DNA of 64,000 bases from Echinicola soli (GTDB lineage Bacteria > Bacteroidota > Bacteroidia > Cytophagales > Cyclobacteriaceae). The notes below the pieces were generated by a model. It was not told where the DNA came from and did not search any database. It worked only from the letters and a program-made list of their open reading frames with translations. Where the stretch lies: assembly GCF_006575665.1 (NCBI RefSeq), contig NZ_CP041253.1:2703001-2767000 (forward strand), given 5' to 3'. Below are positions 17,548 to 26,246 of the stretch, piece after piece. A program made the translations under genes and the position numbers. Position 1 is the first letter of the stretch. Every line of letters begins with the position of its first letter.

Positions 17548-19017
17548 ATGATTAAACATCTTGTAATACTTCAATGGAAATCGTTTTTTAGGTCTGCAGC
17601 TTTTTCTTCAAACCTGGCCATTAAGATTTTGATGGGATTTGCAGCATTGTACATGATGCTTAGTTTCGGCTTCTTGGGAGTGGCGACATTTTACATCTTG
17701 GAGAAGATGGACCTAAATGCCTTTGATATGGTCAACAGGCTGTTGGTTTATTATCTCGTTTTTGATTTGATAGTCAGGTATATGCTTCAGAAGATGCCTG
17801 TCGTGCAGATAAAACCATTGCTTTTTTTGCCCATAAAAAAATCGACTATAGTCCAATATAGTGTTTGGAAAACAATATTGTCATTCTTTAATATTATCCA
17901 CGCTTTTTTCTTTATTCCCTTCGCGGTGGTCTTGGTCATAAACGGATATGGGACAGTATCTGTTGTTATGTGGTTATTAGGTGTTTATGCGCTGTTGTTG
18001 GCCAATAACTTCATTAATATTTTTTTGAATGGCATAGATGCAGTGCTTTTTTCAGTTTTAGGTATTTTGGCATGTTTAGGATTGATGCATTATTATGGTC
18101 TATTTGATATTTCTGTGTATACCGGTCCTTTGTTTCAGTCCCTCTATGATGTGCCCGCTTTGGCATTGATACCTCTGGCATTAATGGTGGCCGTTTATTG
18201 GATAGCGTTTACATATTTCAGGAAGCGACTTTATTTGGATGCAGGGTTGTCCATCAAGCAAAAGGAAGCAAAATCCGAAAACTTGGAATGGCTGGATCGA
18301 TTTGGAAGTATTTCGGTATTCTTAAAAAATGACATTAAGCTTATCAAAAGGAACAAACGCTCGAAGACTACCGTGCTGATGAGTGTCATGTTTCTGTTCT
18401 ATGGTTTGTTGTTTTTCACCAATGCCATTGATGCGTATCAGGGGCCAGCTTGGAGGATTTTTGCGGCACTCTTTGTGACAGGAGGGTTTCTGTTCAGCTT
18501 TGGCCAATATGTGCCCAGCTGGGACAGTTCCTACTATCCCTTGATGATGAGCCAAAACATCCGCTATCGGGATTATCTTAATGCCAAATGGTGGCTGATG
18601 GTGATGGCAACAGTGGTTTCTACGATTTTAGCATCTTTCTATGCGTATTTTGGATGGGAGGTTTACTTGGCCATTCTGGTAGCAGGGATCTACAACATCG
18701 GCGTCAATTCCTACATGGTCCTGTGGGGGGGTGTTTATGTGAGAACTCCCATTGACCTTTCCAGCAATAGGGGAGCCTTGGGCAGTTCCCAGGCCTTTAA
18801 TGCCAAAACGTTACTGTTGACCATTCCCAAATTGCTCGTTCCGATGATTTTATATGTGATCGGACACGTTATTAAAGGCCCTTATCTGGGCTATTTGTTG
18901 GTGGTGGTATCGGCCGTCCTTGGGTTTGCATTCAAGGAAAAGGTGTTCAATTTGATTGAGAAAAATTATAAAACAGAGAAGTACAAGACCTTGGCTGCTT
19001 ACAAGCAAAAAAGCTAG
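17548..19017 (+). CDS. DUF5687-family ABC transporter permease
   Basis: The 489-residue protein has about ten to twelve hydrophobic helices and very few polar loops. The N-terminus (MIKHLVILQWKSFFRSAAF) is typical of DUF5687 proteins from Bacteroidota, which are ABC-2-like export permeases of unknown substrate. The reading frame extends upstream to 17467, but ATG 17548 is chosen because the family begins with this basic amphipathic segment. The stop at 19017 is followed within five bases by the start of the ATPase gene, so the two form one transcription unit and one transporter. It faces away from the NRPS/PKS operon; export of that product is possible but unproven. Confidence 0.8.
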   Translation: MIKHLVILQWKSFFRSAAFSSNLAIKILMGFAALYMMLSFGFLGVATFYILEKMDLNAFDMVNRLLVYYLVFDLIVRYMLQKMPVVQIKPLLFLPIKKSTIVQYSVWKTILSFFNIIHAFFFIPFAVVLVINGYGTVSVVMWLLGVYALLLANNFINIFLNGIDAVLFSVLGILACLGLMHYYGLFDISVYTGPLFQSLYDVPALALIPLALMVAVYWIAFTYFRKRLYLDAGLSIKQKEAKSENLEWLDRFGSISVFLKNDIKLIKRNKRSKTTVLMSVMFLFYGLLFFTNAIDAYQGPAWRIFAALFVTGGFLFSFGQYVPSWDSSYYPLMMSQNIRYRDYLNAKWWLMVMATVVSTILASFYAYFGWEVYLAILVAGIYNIGVNSYMVLWGGVYVRTPIDLSSNRGALGSSQAFNAKTLLLTIPKLLVPMILYVIGHVIKGPYLGYLLVVVSAVLGFAFKEKVFNLIEKNYKTEKYKTLAAYKQKS

Positions 19018-19022
19018 TGATT

Positions 19023-19742
19023 ATGATAAAAATAGAAAATCTATCTAAAAAATATGCAGAAGATCCTGTGCTGGATATTGATGCTATGGAGATTCCTTCT
19101 GGGGAGATTTTTGGCCTCGTGGGAAACAATGGTGCTGGAAAGACCACCCTCTTCAGTTTACTGCTGGACCTCATTATGCCGAGTAATGGAAAAGTATTGA
19201 ACAATGGCGTCCAAGTGAATGTCAGCGAAGACTGGAAGCCCTTTACCGCTGCGTTTATCGATGAGAGTTTTTTGATCGGGTACCTGACGCCTGAAGAATA
19301 TTTTTATTTCATCGGAGAGTTGCGTGGGATGAACAAACAGGATGTCAGCGAGTTTCTGGTGCCTTTTGAAGATTTCTTTCATGGAGAAATCCTTGGAGGG
19401 AAAAAATACCTTCGGGACCTGTCTAAGGGGAACCAAAAGAAAGTGGGCATCGTCGCTTCATTTTTGGGCCATCCCAAAGTGATTATCCTTGACGAGCCCT
19501 TTGCCAATTTAGATCCCACTACCCAAATTCGACTCAAAAAGATCATTGCCCAATACAAGGACGATGCAGAAGTGACTTTGTTGATCAGTAGTCATGATTT
19601 GCTGCACGTGACAGAAGTCTGCCAGCGCATTGTAGTACTGGACAAAGGCAAGGTGGTGCGCGATACCAAAACATCCAATGCTACCCTTAAGGAATTGGAA
19701 GGGTTCTTTGCTGAAGAGATCCAGTCTACTGAAGGAGAGTAG
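19023..19742 (+). CDS. ABC transporter ATP-binding protein
   Basis: The 239-residue ATPase would power the DUF5687 permease immediately upstream. Visible motifs are Walker A (GLVGNNGAGKTTLFS), the signature (DLSKGNQKKVGI), Walker B with catalytic Glu (VIILDEPFANLDP) and the switch His (LLISSHDL). The size and the LSKGNQKK signature fit ABC-2 type exporters rather than uptake systems. ATG 19023 is preferred over the overlapping GTG at 19017. The substrate is unknown. Confidence 0.93.
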   Translation: MIKIENLSKKYAEDPVLDIDAMEIPSGEIFGLVGNNGAGKTTLFSLLLDLIMPSNGKVLNNGVQVNVSEDWKPFTAAFIDESFLIGYLTPEEYFYFIGELRGMNKQDVSEFLVPFEDFFHGEILGGKKYLRDLSKGNQKKVGIVASFLGHPKVIILDEPFANLDPTTQIRLKKIIAQYKDDAEVTLLISSHDLLHVTEVCQRIVVLDKGKVVRDTKTSNATLKELEGFFAEEIQSTEGE

Positions 19743-19924
19743 GGGAGGCGGTGATCGGTCATCAGGGCGAATGACACATGTATGTCAATTACCAATGACT
19801 TAACCAACTCAACTACCTCCCCCGATCACGAAATCTGCAAAATCTTCCCACTGATTCCTGACTTTCATGTATGTCAGAAAGCGTGAATATGGGGATCTAA
19901 ACTGTGATCATGTACGCAGCAATT

Positions 19925-21979
19925 TTATGCTTTCGCTGCCAGGTCTATCAAAAAGGCATAGTCCATGGCAGTTTCTTTTAAGGCATGAAACCTTCCTGAA
20001 GCACCGCCGTGTCCTGCGTCCATATTGGTGTAGAGTAAGAGTAGGTTTTTGTCCGTTTTTTTATCCCTTAGCTTGGCCACCCATTTGGTAGGTTCCCAGT
20101 ATTGCACTTGGCTGTCATGTAGTCCGGAAGTGACCAAAAGGTGGGGGTAATCCTTGCTTTCCACATTGTCATAAGGTGAATAAGCAAGCATGTAATCATA
20201 ATACTCTTTGTTTTTGGGATTGCCCCATTCGTCAAATTCCCCGGTAGTCAGTGGAATACTTTCATCCAGCATGGTCGTTACCACATCCACAAATGGTACA
20301 GCGGCGATGACGCCTTTGTACAGGTCAGGTCGCATATTAATGACCGTGCCCATCAGCATTCCTCCGGCACTACCGCCCATGGCGAAAAGTTTCCCAGAAG
20401 AGGTGTATCTTTCGTTGAGCAGGTATTCGGAGCAGGCGATAAAGTCCGTGAAGGTATTCTGCTTTTTGAGCATTTTTCCATCATCATACCAGTGCCTTCC
20501 CATTTCCTGTCCACCACGAATATGGGCTATAGCAAAGACGAAGCCCCTGTCAAGAAGGCTTAGACGGTTGGAGCTGAACACGGCATCGGTGCTGAATCCA
20601 TAGGAGCCATAAGCATACTGTAGCAATGGATTGGAGCCATCCTTTTTGAAAGTGGCAGTTTTGTAAACCAGTGAAATAGGGACTTCTGTGCCATCTGGAG
20701 CAATGGCCCAGGTTCTTTCTGATTGGTACTGGGATGGATCGTAGCCTCCCTGTACTTCCTGCTGTTTCAAAAGTTCTTTTTCCTGGCTTTCCATATCATA
20801 GTCATAAGTGGAAGAAGGAGTCGTCAGGGAGTTATAGCCAAATCGTAAGGTAGTGGTGTCAAATTGGGGATTATAACCCAGCCAAGCGGTATAGGTGGGG
20901 TCGTCAAAGGTGATATAATGATTTCCCGTGCCATCCCACGGTATAATTTGAATTTTTGTCAGCCCGTTTGTGCGTTCTTCGAGTACCAAGTACTGTCCGA
21001 ATACCTCAAAACCTTCCAATAATGTATCCTTCCGGTGGGGAACAATGTCCCTCCAATGATCCTTGTTCGGGCTCGTGATTGGGGTTTTGACCAATTTGTA
21101 ATTGCTGGCTTTTTGATGGTTAGTAAGGATCAGGAAGTGATCTTCAAAGTGTTCCACGCTGTATTCTAGGTCACGCTCCCGTTCTTGTATAAGCTGGAAG
21201 GAAGAAGTAGGTTGATGGGCGTTTAAGTAGCGGACTTCTGAAGAAATGCTGCTTTCGCTGACGATAAAGATAAAATCTTTGGACTTGGATTTGGCGACAT
21301 GGCAGGTGAATGTTTCATCGGTTTCCTCATAGACTAAAATATCCTTTTCCTGTGGCGTTCCCAGTGTATGTTGGTAAACCTGAAAAGCCCGTAGCGTGTT
21401 GGGGTCTTGTTTGGAGTAAAAGAGGGTTTTGTTGTCATTGGCCCAGGCCATGTTGCCGGTTACCTCGGTGATTTCATCTGTTAGGACGGTTTCTGTGCTG
21501 AGATCCTTCACCTTGATGGTGTATATTCTTCTGCCTATATTATCTTCGGCGTGGGCAAGCAATTGTTGATCATGGGAAAGGGAAACAGCATTGACGCTGA
21601 AGTATTCGTGTCCTTGGGCTATTTGGTTGACATCCAGGAGAATTTCTTCGTTGTTTTGCAGCGAATCTTTTTTTCGACAAAAAACAGGGTATTCCCCTCC
21701 TTTTACAAATTTGGTGTAATAAAAGTAACCATCTCTAAAGTAGGGGACACTTTCGTCATCCTCCTTGATGCGGTTTTTCATCTCTACAAAAAGTTCTTCC
21801 TGAAGTGATTCCGTATGTGCTAAACTGGCTTTTAAAAAACCATTTTCCTCATTAAGGTATTGAATGACCTCAGGGTTTTCCCTGTCATTCATCCAGTAAT
21901 AGGGGTCAATTCGCGTATGGTTATGGTAGGTGATTTCCTGTATTTTAATGGGAGCCTTGGGAGCTTCTACTGTTTTCAT
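19925..21979 (-). CDS. ptrB: S9 prolyl-oligopeptidase family, oligopeptidase B-like
   Basis: This serine peptidase has an N-terminal beta-propeller (about 70-400) and a C-terminal alpha/beta-hydrolase domain. Family oligopeptidase B enzymes cut short peptides after basic residues in the cytoplasm or periplasm. The nucleophile motif GGSAGG lies in LFAMGGSAGGMLMG, and the C-terminal His is in MDAGHGGASGRF, the typical PtrB/POP signature. The 684-residue length is normal. No signal peptide is visible (start MKTVEAPKAPIKIQE), so a cytoplasmic location is likely. It stands alone and converges on the ABC genes; basic-residue specificity is inferred from the family. Confidence 0.88.
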   Translation of the reverse strand: MKTVEAPKAPIKIQEITYHNHTRIDPYYWMNDRENPEVIQYLNEENGFLKASLAHTESLQEELFVEMKNRIKEDDESVPYFRDGYFYYTKFVKGGEYPVFCRKKDSLQNNEEILLDVNQIAQGHEYFSVNAVSLSHDQQLLAHAEDNIGRRIYTIKVKDLSTETVLTDEITEVTGNMAWANDNKTLFYSKQDPNTLRAFQVYQHTLGTPQEKDILVYEETDETFTCHVAKSKSKDFIFIVSESSISSEVRYLNAHQPTSSFQLIQERERDLEYSVEHFEDHFLILTNHQKASNYKLVKTPITSPNKDHWRDIVPHRKDTLLEGFEVFGQYLVLEERTNGLTKIQIIPWDGTGNHYITFDDPTYTAWLGYNPQFDTTTLRFGYNSLTTPSSTYDYDMESQEKELLKQQEVQGGYDPSQYQSERTWAIAPDGTEVPISLVYKTATFKKDGSNPLLQYAYGSYGFSTDAVFSSNRLSLLDRGFVFAIAHIRGGQEMGRHWYDDGKMLKKQNTFTDFIACSEYLLNERYTSSGKLFAMGGSAGGMLMGTVINMRPDLYKGVIAAVPFVDVVTTMLDESIPLTTGEFDEWGNPKNKEYYDYMLAYSPYDNVESKDYPHLLVTSGLHDSQVQYWEPTKWVAKLRDKKTDKNLLLLYTNMDAGHGGASGRFHALKETAMDYAFLIDLAAKA

Positions 21980-22011
21980 AGGTAATGTCTCGCTTTCATA
22001 ATGAACTCCAG

Positions 22012-22019
22012 CAAATTTA
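22012..22019 (-). promoter_or_regulatory. Candidate -7 box for ptrB
   Basis: On the minus strand the sequence is TAAATTTG, an exact TAnnTTTG. It is about 32 bases before the start codon at 21979. No well-spaced TTG is seen. Confidence 0.35.
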
Positions 22020-22179
22020 CAGCTTGCAAAAAAGGAAACCTACCGATCCCTTAAATTGATTGAATGAATGGCAGGTGAATTTTTGATGGATAACGTGAAG
22101 TTACGATCATGAGTAGCTAATGTGGACCTTTGATTTAGTCCATTAGTGGAGAGAATGATGAAAGGGTATTTAAAAAGGG

Positions 22180-22571
22180 CTCTATATGGAATACTGTGGG
22201 TAAATTATTCACGGGATTGTCCAACTTGTGCGGAAAGAGCAGGGAAATAGTTTTGTTCCTACGGCACAAAGCCCCCTGGAGGCATCCTGATCTTACCAGG
22301 CTTAAATGCCCATCGGCATTGGCCAGGACTCCCTCCTCACGGTTATAGCCGACAGAAATGTCAGCAAGGATGCTCCGTTAGGAGCATTAGCTTGGTAACA
22401 GAAATTGGAGACAGCATCCTAACAGTGCCGTAGGTACTGACCATAGGTAAGGAAAACCTATGATTATCGACTGTATCAGGAGCATGGACACCCAAATTCA
22501 TCCGTCCACGCGATGCTTCGATCTCCAGAGCCCGCTACCGCTCAGTTTACCCATAGTAAATCATATAGAAC
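22180..22571. repeat. Non-coding element with long imperfect terminal inverted repeats
   Basis: The ends 22180-22204 (beginning CTCTATATG, ending GTGGGTAAA) and 22547-22571 are inverted copies matching at 20 of 25 positions. Nested inside is a second inverted pair, GTTCCTACGGCAC (22255-22267) and GTGCCGTAGGTAC (22425-22437), with 12 of 13 complementary. There is also a perfect hairpin ATGCTCC-GTTA-GGAGCAT (22370-22387) and another at CATAGGT...ACCTATG. No ORF is present. It resembles MITE-like or structured-RNA repeats of Bacteroidota with the GCCGTAGGTAC/CTCCGTTAGGAGC words. It fills most of the 700-base gap between ptrB and mscL. Confidence 0.6.
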
Positions 22572-22676
22572 CTTAAAAAGCGGGATTTATGGATGAAATA
22601 AAAGTGAAATTATATATCATTATTATCTATAATTGACTGAATAAATTATATTTATGATGTTTAAAAATAATTCAAT

Positions 22677-23093
22677 ATGGGATTCGTTCAAGAGTTTAAA
22701 AAGTTTGCCCTTAAGGGAAATGTGGTTGACCTTGCAGTAGCGGTCATCATCGGAGGGGCATTTGGTAAAATTGTCACTTCTCTGGTCAATGACGTGGTCA
22801 TGCCACCGATTGGGTTGGCACTGGGTGGGACCAATTTCAAGGAACTGATGGTCGTCCTTAAGGAACCTTCTGTGACTGCTGATGGAGTGGAAGTTGCGGC
22901 AGTTGCGATCAAGTATGGTGCGTTTATCAATACCATTGTGGACTTTCTGATTATTGCTTTTGTGATCTTCATGGCCATTCGCACTATGAACAAGCTCAAA
23001 AAGAAAGAAGAAGCAAAGCCAACTCCTCCTCCAGCCCCTTCAAAAGAGGAATTACTGCTTACCGAAATCAGGGATATCCTGAAGGAAAAATAG
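22677..23093 (+). CDS. mscL: Large-conductance mechanosensitive channel MscL
   Basis: MscL is a homopentameric inner-membrane channel that opens under high membrane tension to release solutes after osmotic downshock. The 138-residue protein has the N-terminal amphipathic helix ([20 protein letters not shown]), TM1 ([21 protein letters not shown] with the Gly-rich gate), a periplasmic loop, TM2 ([20 protein letters not shown]) and a C-terminal charged helix with a Pro-rich linker. Length and motifs are standard. It stands alone, with a strong terminator after it. Confidence 0.97.
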   Translation: MGFVQEFKKFALKGNVVDLAVAVIIGGAFGKIVTSLVNDVVMPPIGLALGGTNFKELMVVLKEPSVTADGVEVAAVAIKYGAFINTIVDFLIIAFVIFMAIRTMNKLKKKEEAKPTPPPAPSKEELLLTEIRDILKEK

Positions 23094-23119
23094 GGGTGAA
23101 ATTCCTGCAATGAATTGTG

Positions 23120-23158
23120 ATCACGCTGCCTTAGAAGAAACAGCAGCGTGATTTATTT
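23120..23158 (+). terminator. Terminator of mscL
   Basis: ATCACGCTGC (23120-23129) and GCAGCGTGAT (23143-23152) form a perfect ten-pair stem, followed by a T-rich stretch. Confidence 0.7.
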
Positions 23159-23254
23159 TCCCATGTGAGCAATTTTCCTCCATGTATCTTGACGCTTTCA
23201 GCGGAGTCATAATTAATTAAATTGGTTACGCTAGGCTTTTTTGTTCCTGTAAAT

Positions 23255-25333
23255 CTACCGGTTAAACTGGTAGCGAACTTGGAACGTCAACTCGCTGAGG
23301 TGAGTGCCTTTTACCTCTTGAAGCCCACTGCTGATGGTGCTTCGGTCGGTATAACTGGTCCTGGCCCAACGGAGCCAAAAACTTAATTTCCTGATTGGCT
23401 TAAATTGGGCAAGCAGGTAGTAGCGCATCCCCTGGCCATAGTAACTGGGTATAGAAAATGCCCAAAGCACATTTTTTTCATATACATACTGGCGGTTATC
23501 ATAATCGTCTGTGTCAAAAAGAGCTATCCTGCCGCTCCATTTCCATTTTTTATAGGCAAAATTCAAGTCCTGGACGATGGTATAGCCCTTGGTGATTTCT
23601 TGATGGTAGTCGAAGGTGCTCATCTGTACCCTGGAACGTAAGGAGAATTGTTCACTAATATCTATATCGAGGTTCAGCAGGTAATTGTGCTTCCTTCCTG
23701 TTTGGATTTTGTAGGTGGCCAGGTCATTTTCATATGCGGTGACGTTACGGTCTTTTACTTCTTCCCGTATTTGAAAATATAGCTCCATTGATTTTTTTGG
23801 ACGATAACTGATGCGCTGAAGCCACTCATGGCCAGATGAAGGAGAGTATAAGCGGTATCTCATCCACGGGAATTTGAATTGATCGTAATATCCGTTCCAT
23901 TGAAGTTGCTTGGTGGGGTGATAGCTTAAGCCCAGGTAGATGCCTTTTTCATTGATTGGTCGTGAGCCTTCACCAAAGGCATTGCCATAGAAACTGTGAA
24001 AGTTGCGGTCATAGTTTCTGACGTGCAGCACCAAGTCCAATTGCTTGCTGAGGCTGCTCATGATTCCCGCTACATAGGCGACACCTTTACTCTTCGATAA
24101 GGCTGTTTCTCCAAAGAAGAAATGGTTTTGGTAATTATAGGAAAAATATGCACTGTGGAGAAGGTTGGCTTGGCCCCGGAACTCAAATCCGTTGTAATTG
24201 CGAAAATCCCTGATATATGGCAGTTCAAACCGTGTCATTAAACTGTTGATGCCAATTTGTAGATTTCGGTCTTCGGACGAATAGTTGATATTGATGCCAA
24301 CATCTTTTTCGTTGGCAGAAGCCTTTCTGTTTATTTCGGATGCAGTCCTGTGATAGCCATTTGATGGGAGGGAGGTTATGCGGTAAGGTACCGCAGTGGA
24401 GTCTATATTGGCATCTCTGGCAGCCGAAGAAACCATGATGGATCCTTCAAACCGTCCTTTTTGGTAGGTGGCAGAAATGCCTCTGAAGAATCCTGACTCC
24501 ATAGAGGAGGTATAAGGTTTGATGCCGGTGGAACTTCTTCGCGTCGTGGTAATGGTCTCTGCACCTTTTCCTACCGAAAAGCCTGCACCGAAGACCAGGC
24601 CTTGGCCGTATTGGGCTTGGTAATCTCCCACGGTGATTTGCTTCCATGGCCCTTTGTCATAAAGAGTGAAGTGGTAGCTTAGAAAATTGAAACCATATCT
24701 TCGTGAACTTGGATCCCAAGTAAACGATTCTCCAGCATCTCTGTCCATGGTAATGCCAAAACTAAAATCCCCACTGTGCTGGCTTCTTATCCTGAGATAT
24801 TGCGTGCCGGGAGGTCCTTGATACCTGCTGGTGAGTGAGCCGTTTTTCAGTGTATCCGGCGGAATGAAGCCTTTTCGCTTTTCCAAATAAATACGATGCC
24901 TGTAAATCAAGTAGGCTGTTTTTTCGCTTATGATCCTTTTCGGAAGTTTATGGGAATACTTTTCGGTGGTTTTCTCCAAGGTGACAAAAGGAATAAGTTT
25001 TCTGATCGTATCCAAGTCAAACGTTGGAATGGCCTGTAGCTCGTAGATAGACAGGAATTGGCCATAGATTCGACGGTATTTGAAAAAATTGCTCACTTGT
25101 AGCGGTGTAAGTATGTAAATAGACTGTAAATCGTCTGGAGAGCAGCGGTTAAGGTCAATAGGGTTTAGGTAGCGCTGTAGAAGGTTTTCATACAGCTGTT
25201 CATAATCCAGGTCTTCCTCCTGAAGCGAAAAAAGCTCTTCAGCAAATGCCTCAATATCAAATTCAGTCTGGGCATTTACTCTTTCGCAGCAGAGAAGGAT
25301 CACGGCTAAAAGTATAATGCGACATGTTTTCAT
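23255..25333 (-). CDS. Outer-membrane protein with ComEA-like helix-hairpin-helix domain and beta-barrel
   Basis: The 692-residue protein starts with a signal peptide (MKTCRIILLAVILLCCERVNAQ). It is followed by a helical region with helix-hairpin-helix features (IDLNRCSPDDLQSIYILTPL and FKYRRIYGQFLSIYELQAI, about residues 70-130), then a long stretch of alternating hydrophobic/aromatic strands ending in VRYQFNR, typical of an outer-membrane barrel. The ORF is open further upstream to 25477, but ATG 25333 is chosen: it starts the signal peptide and overlaps the upstream stop as ATGA, which indicates translational coupling. HhH motifs usually bind DNA (ComEA in uptake). A DNA-related role at the surface is only a hypothesis. 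Confidence 0.75.
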   Translation of the reverse strand: MKTCRIILLAVILLCCERVNAQTEFDIEAFAEELFSLQEEDLDYEQLYENLLQRYLNPIDLNRCSPDDLQSIYILTPLQVSNFFKYRRIYGQFLSIYELQAIPTFDLDTIRKLIPFVTLEKTTEKYSHKLPKRIISEKTAYLIYRHRIYLEKRKGFIPPDTLKNGSLTSRYQGPPGTQYLRIRSQHSGDFSFGITMDRDAGESFTWDPSSRRYGFNFLSYHFTLYDKGPWKQITVGDYQAQYGQGLVFGAGFSVGKGAETITTTRRSSTGIKPYTSSMESGFFRGISATYQKGRFEGSIMVSSAARDANIDSTAVPYRITSLPSNGYHRTASEINRKASANEKDVGININYSSEDRNLQIGINSLMTRFELPYIRDFRNYNGFEFRGQANLLHSAYFSYNYQNHFFFGETALSKSKGVAYVAGIMSSLSKQLDLVLHVRNYDRNFHSFYGNAFGEGSRPINEKGIYLGLSYHPTKQLQWNGYYDQFKFPWMRYRLYSPSSGHEWLQRISYRPKKSMELYFQIREEVKDRNVTAYENDLATYKIQTGRKHNYLLNLDIDISEQFSLRSRVQMSTFDYHQEITKGYTIVQDLNFAYKKWKWSGRIALFDTDDYDNRQYVYEKNVLWAFSIPSYYGQGMRYYLLAQFKPIRKLSFWLRWARTSYTDRSTISSGLQEVKGTHLSELTFQVRYQFNR

Positions 25334-26157
25334 GGCGATACAAATGTATAATTCATGGAAAAATGGTGCGTGAACCCTAGTTGGTTGTTTTGGGCGACCG
25401 CATAGTCGAATCGAAAATGTTTCGGGTTGAACCCGATGCCAAAATGAAGGTTGGATGGATTGGTGCGAATGCCACATCGCGCCCAGAAGCGATTGATAAA
25501 GTTATATTCTAATCCTACTTTGGCAATTGCGGGTAATAAAATATCTTTTTCCGCTTCCATACTGATGAGCAGTTTTCCTGAAGGCTGAAAGGAAAGCCCT
25601 GTTTTTACAATGGTCGGCAGATAGTCCTGGGAATCACGGCTCAGTTGGCTTCTGGTAAAATTGTAGACATGTGCTCCAAAGATTAGCTGTGGGCCAAGTG
25701 CCGCAGTACCGCCAAATTCCAGTACCGGAGCCCCATTTCTTCCATATCCTGCGATGTTTGTCTGGAGGTAGGTGGCCTTGATGCCAAAACTGGCGATTCC
25801 CATTTGATTGGCATAACCGACTCCTGCTGCCTGCTGATTAAATAATTCGCCACCATAATGAGATAGGCCAATTCCAAAGTTGCCTTTTTTTGTGGAAATG
25901 ACCGCTCCTGCACCTAAAGTGGTCAGTTCATCGAGTCCCAATCGGTGGTCATAGCCTACGACGGCTGTAGTGGCTGATATTCTCCCCATCGCGCCGGGAT
26001 TGTTAAAGATGCTCCAGGCATCCGTTAAGGTCACATGAGCATTGGCCATTCCGTAACTTCGAGCGCCTTTCGAAAAGATCTCCGTGCCATTCTGTCCATA
26101 GCTGTAATATGGTACTATAAGGATTAAATACGAAAAAACCTTTAAAACAAACTTCAT
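25330..26157 (-). CDS. PorV/UPF0164-like outer-membrane barrel protein
   Basis: This 275-residue protein has a signal peptide (MKFVLKVFSYLILIVPYYSYG) and a segment GARSYGMANAHVTLTDAWSI followed by FNNPGAMG. That segment is typical of FadL/PorV/PorQ-related barrels of Bacteroidota (the FNPA-type element after A-x-x-A). The rest shows alternating beta-strand patterns. It lies upstream of and overlaps (ATGA) the helix-hairpin-helix barrel gene, so the two are very likely made together. Some relatives act in type IX secretion, but this cannot be assigned from sequence alone. Confidence 0.7.
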   Translation of the reverse strand: MKFVLKVFSYLILIVPYYSYGQNGTEIFSKGARSYGMANAHVTLTDAWSIFNNPGAMGRISATTAVVGYDHRLGLDELTTLGAGAVISTKKGNFGIGLSHYGGELFNQQAAGVGYANQMGIASFGIKATYLQTNIAGYGRNGAPVLEFGGTAALGPQLIFGAHVYNFTRSQLSRDSQDYLPTIVKTGLSFQPSGKLLISMEAEKDILLPAIAKVGLEYNFINRFWARCGIRTNPSNLHFGIGFNPKHFRFDYAVAQNNQLGFTHHFSMNYTFVSP

Positions 26158-26212
26158 AATAGTGAAAATAAACAGTTAAAAAATGTGTTTAAATTAATCT
26201 ATGAAAAATCCT

Positions 26213-26246
26213 GAAAAAATAAAAATATCCTCCGTTTAAAGCGGAG
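26213..26246 (-). terminator. Weak terminator overlapping the stop of the BamA-like gene
   Basis: On the minus strand CTCCG and CGGAG (26242-26246 and 26230-26234) pair around a seven-base loop that includes the stop codon, followed by ATTTTTATTTTTT. The short stem makes the call tentative. Confidence 0.4.

Noticed and set aside
22140..22640. tRNA or known riboswitch in the ptrB-mscL gap
   Set aside because: No cloverleaf with anticodon and TTCRA arm and no conserved riboswitch core was found; the hairpins belong to the inverted-repeat element.
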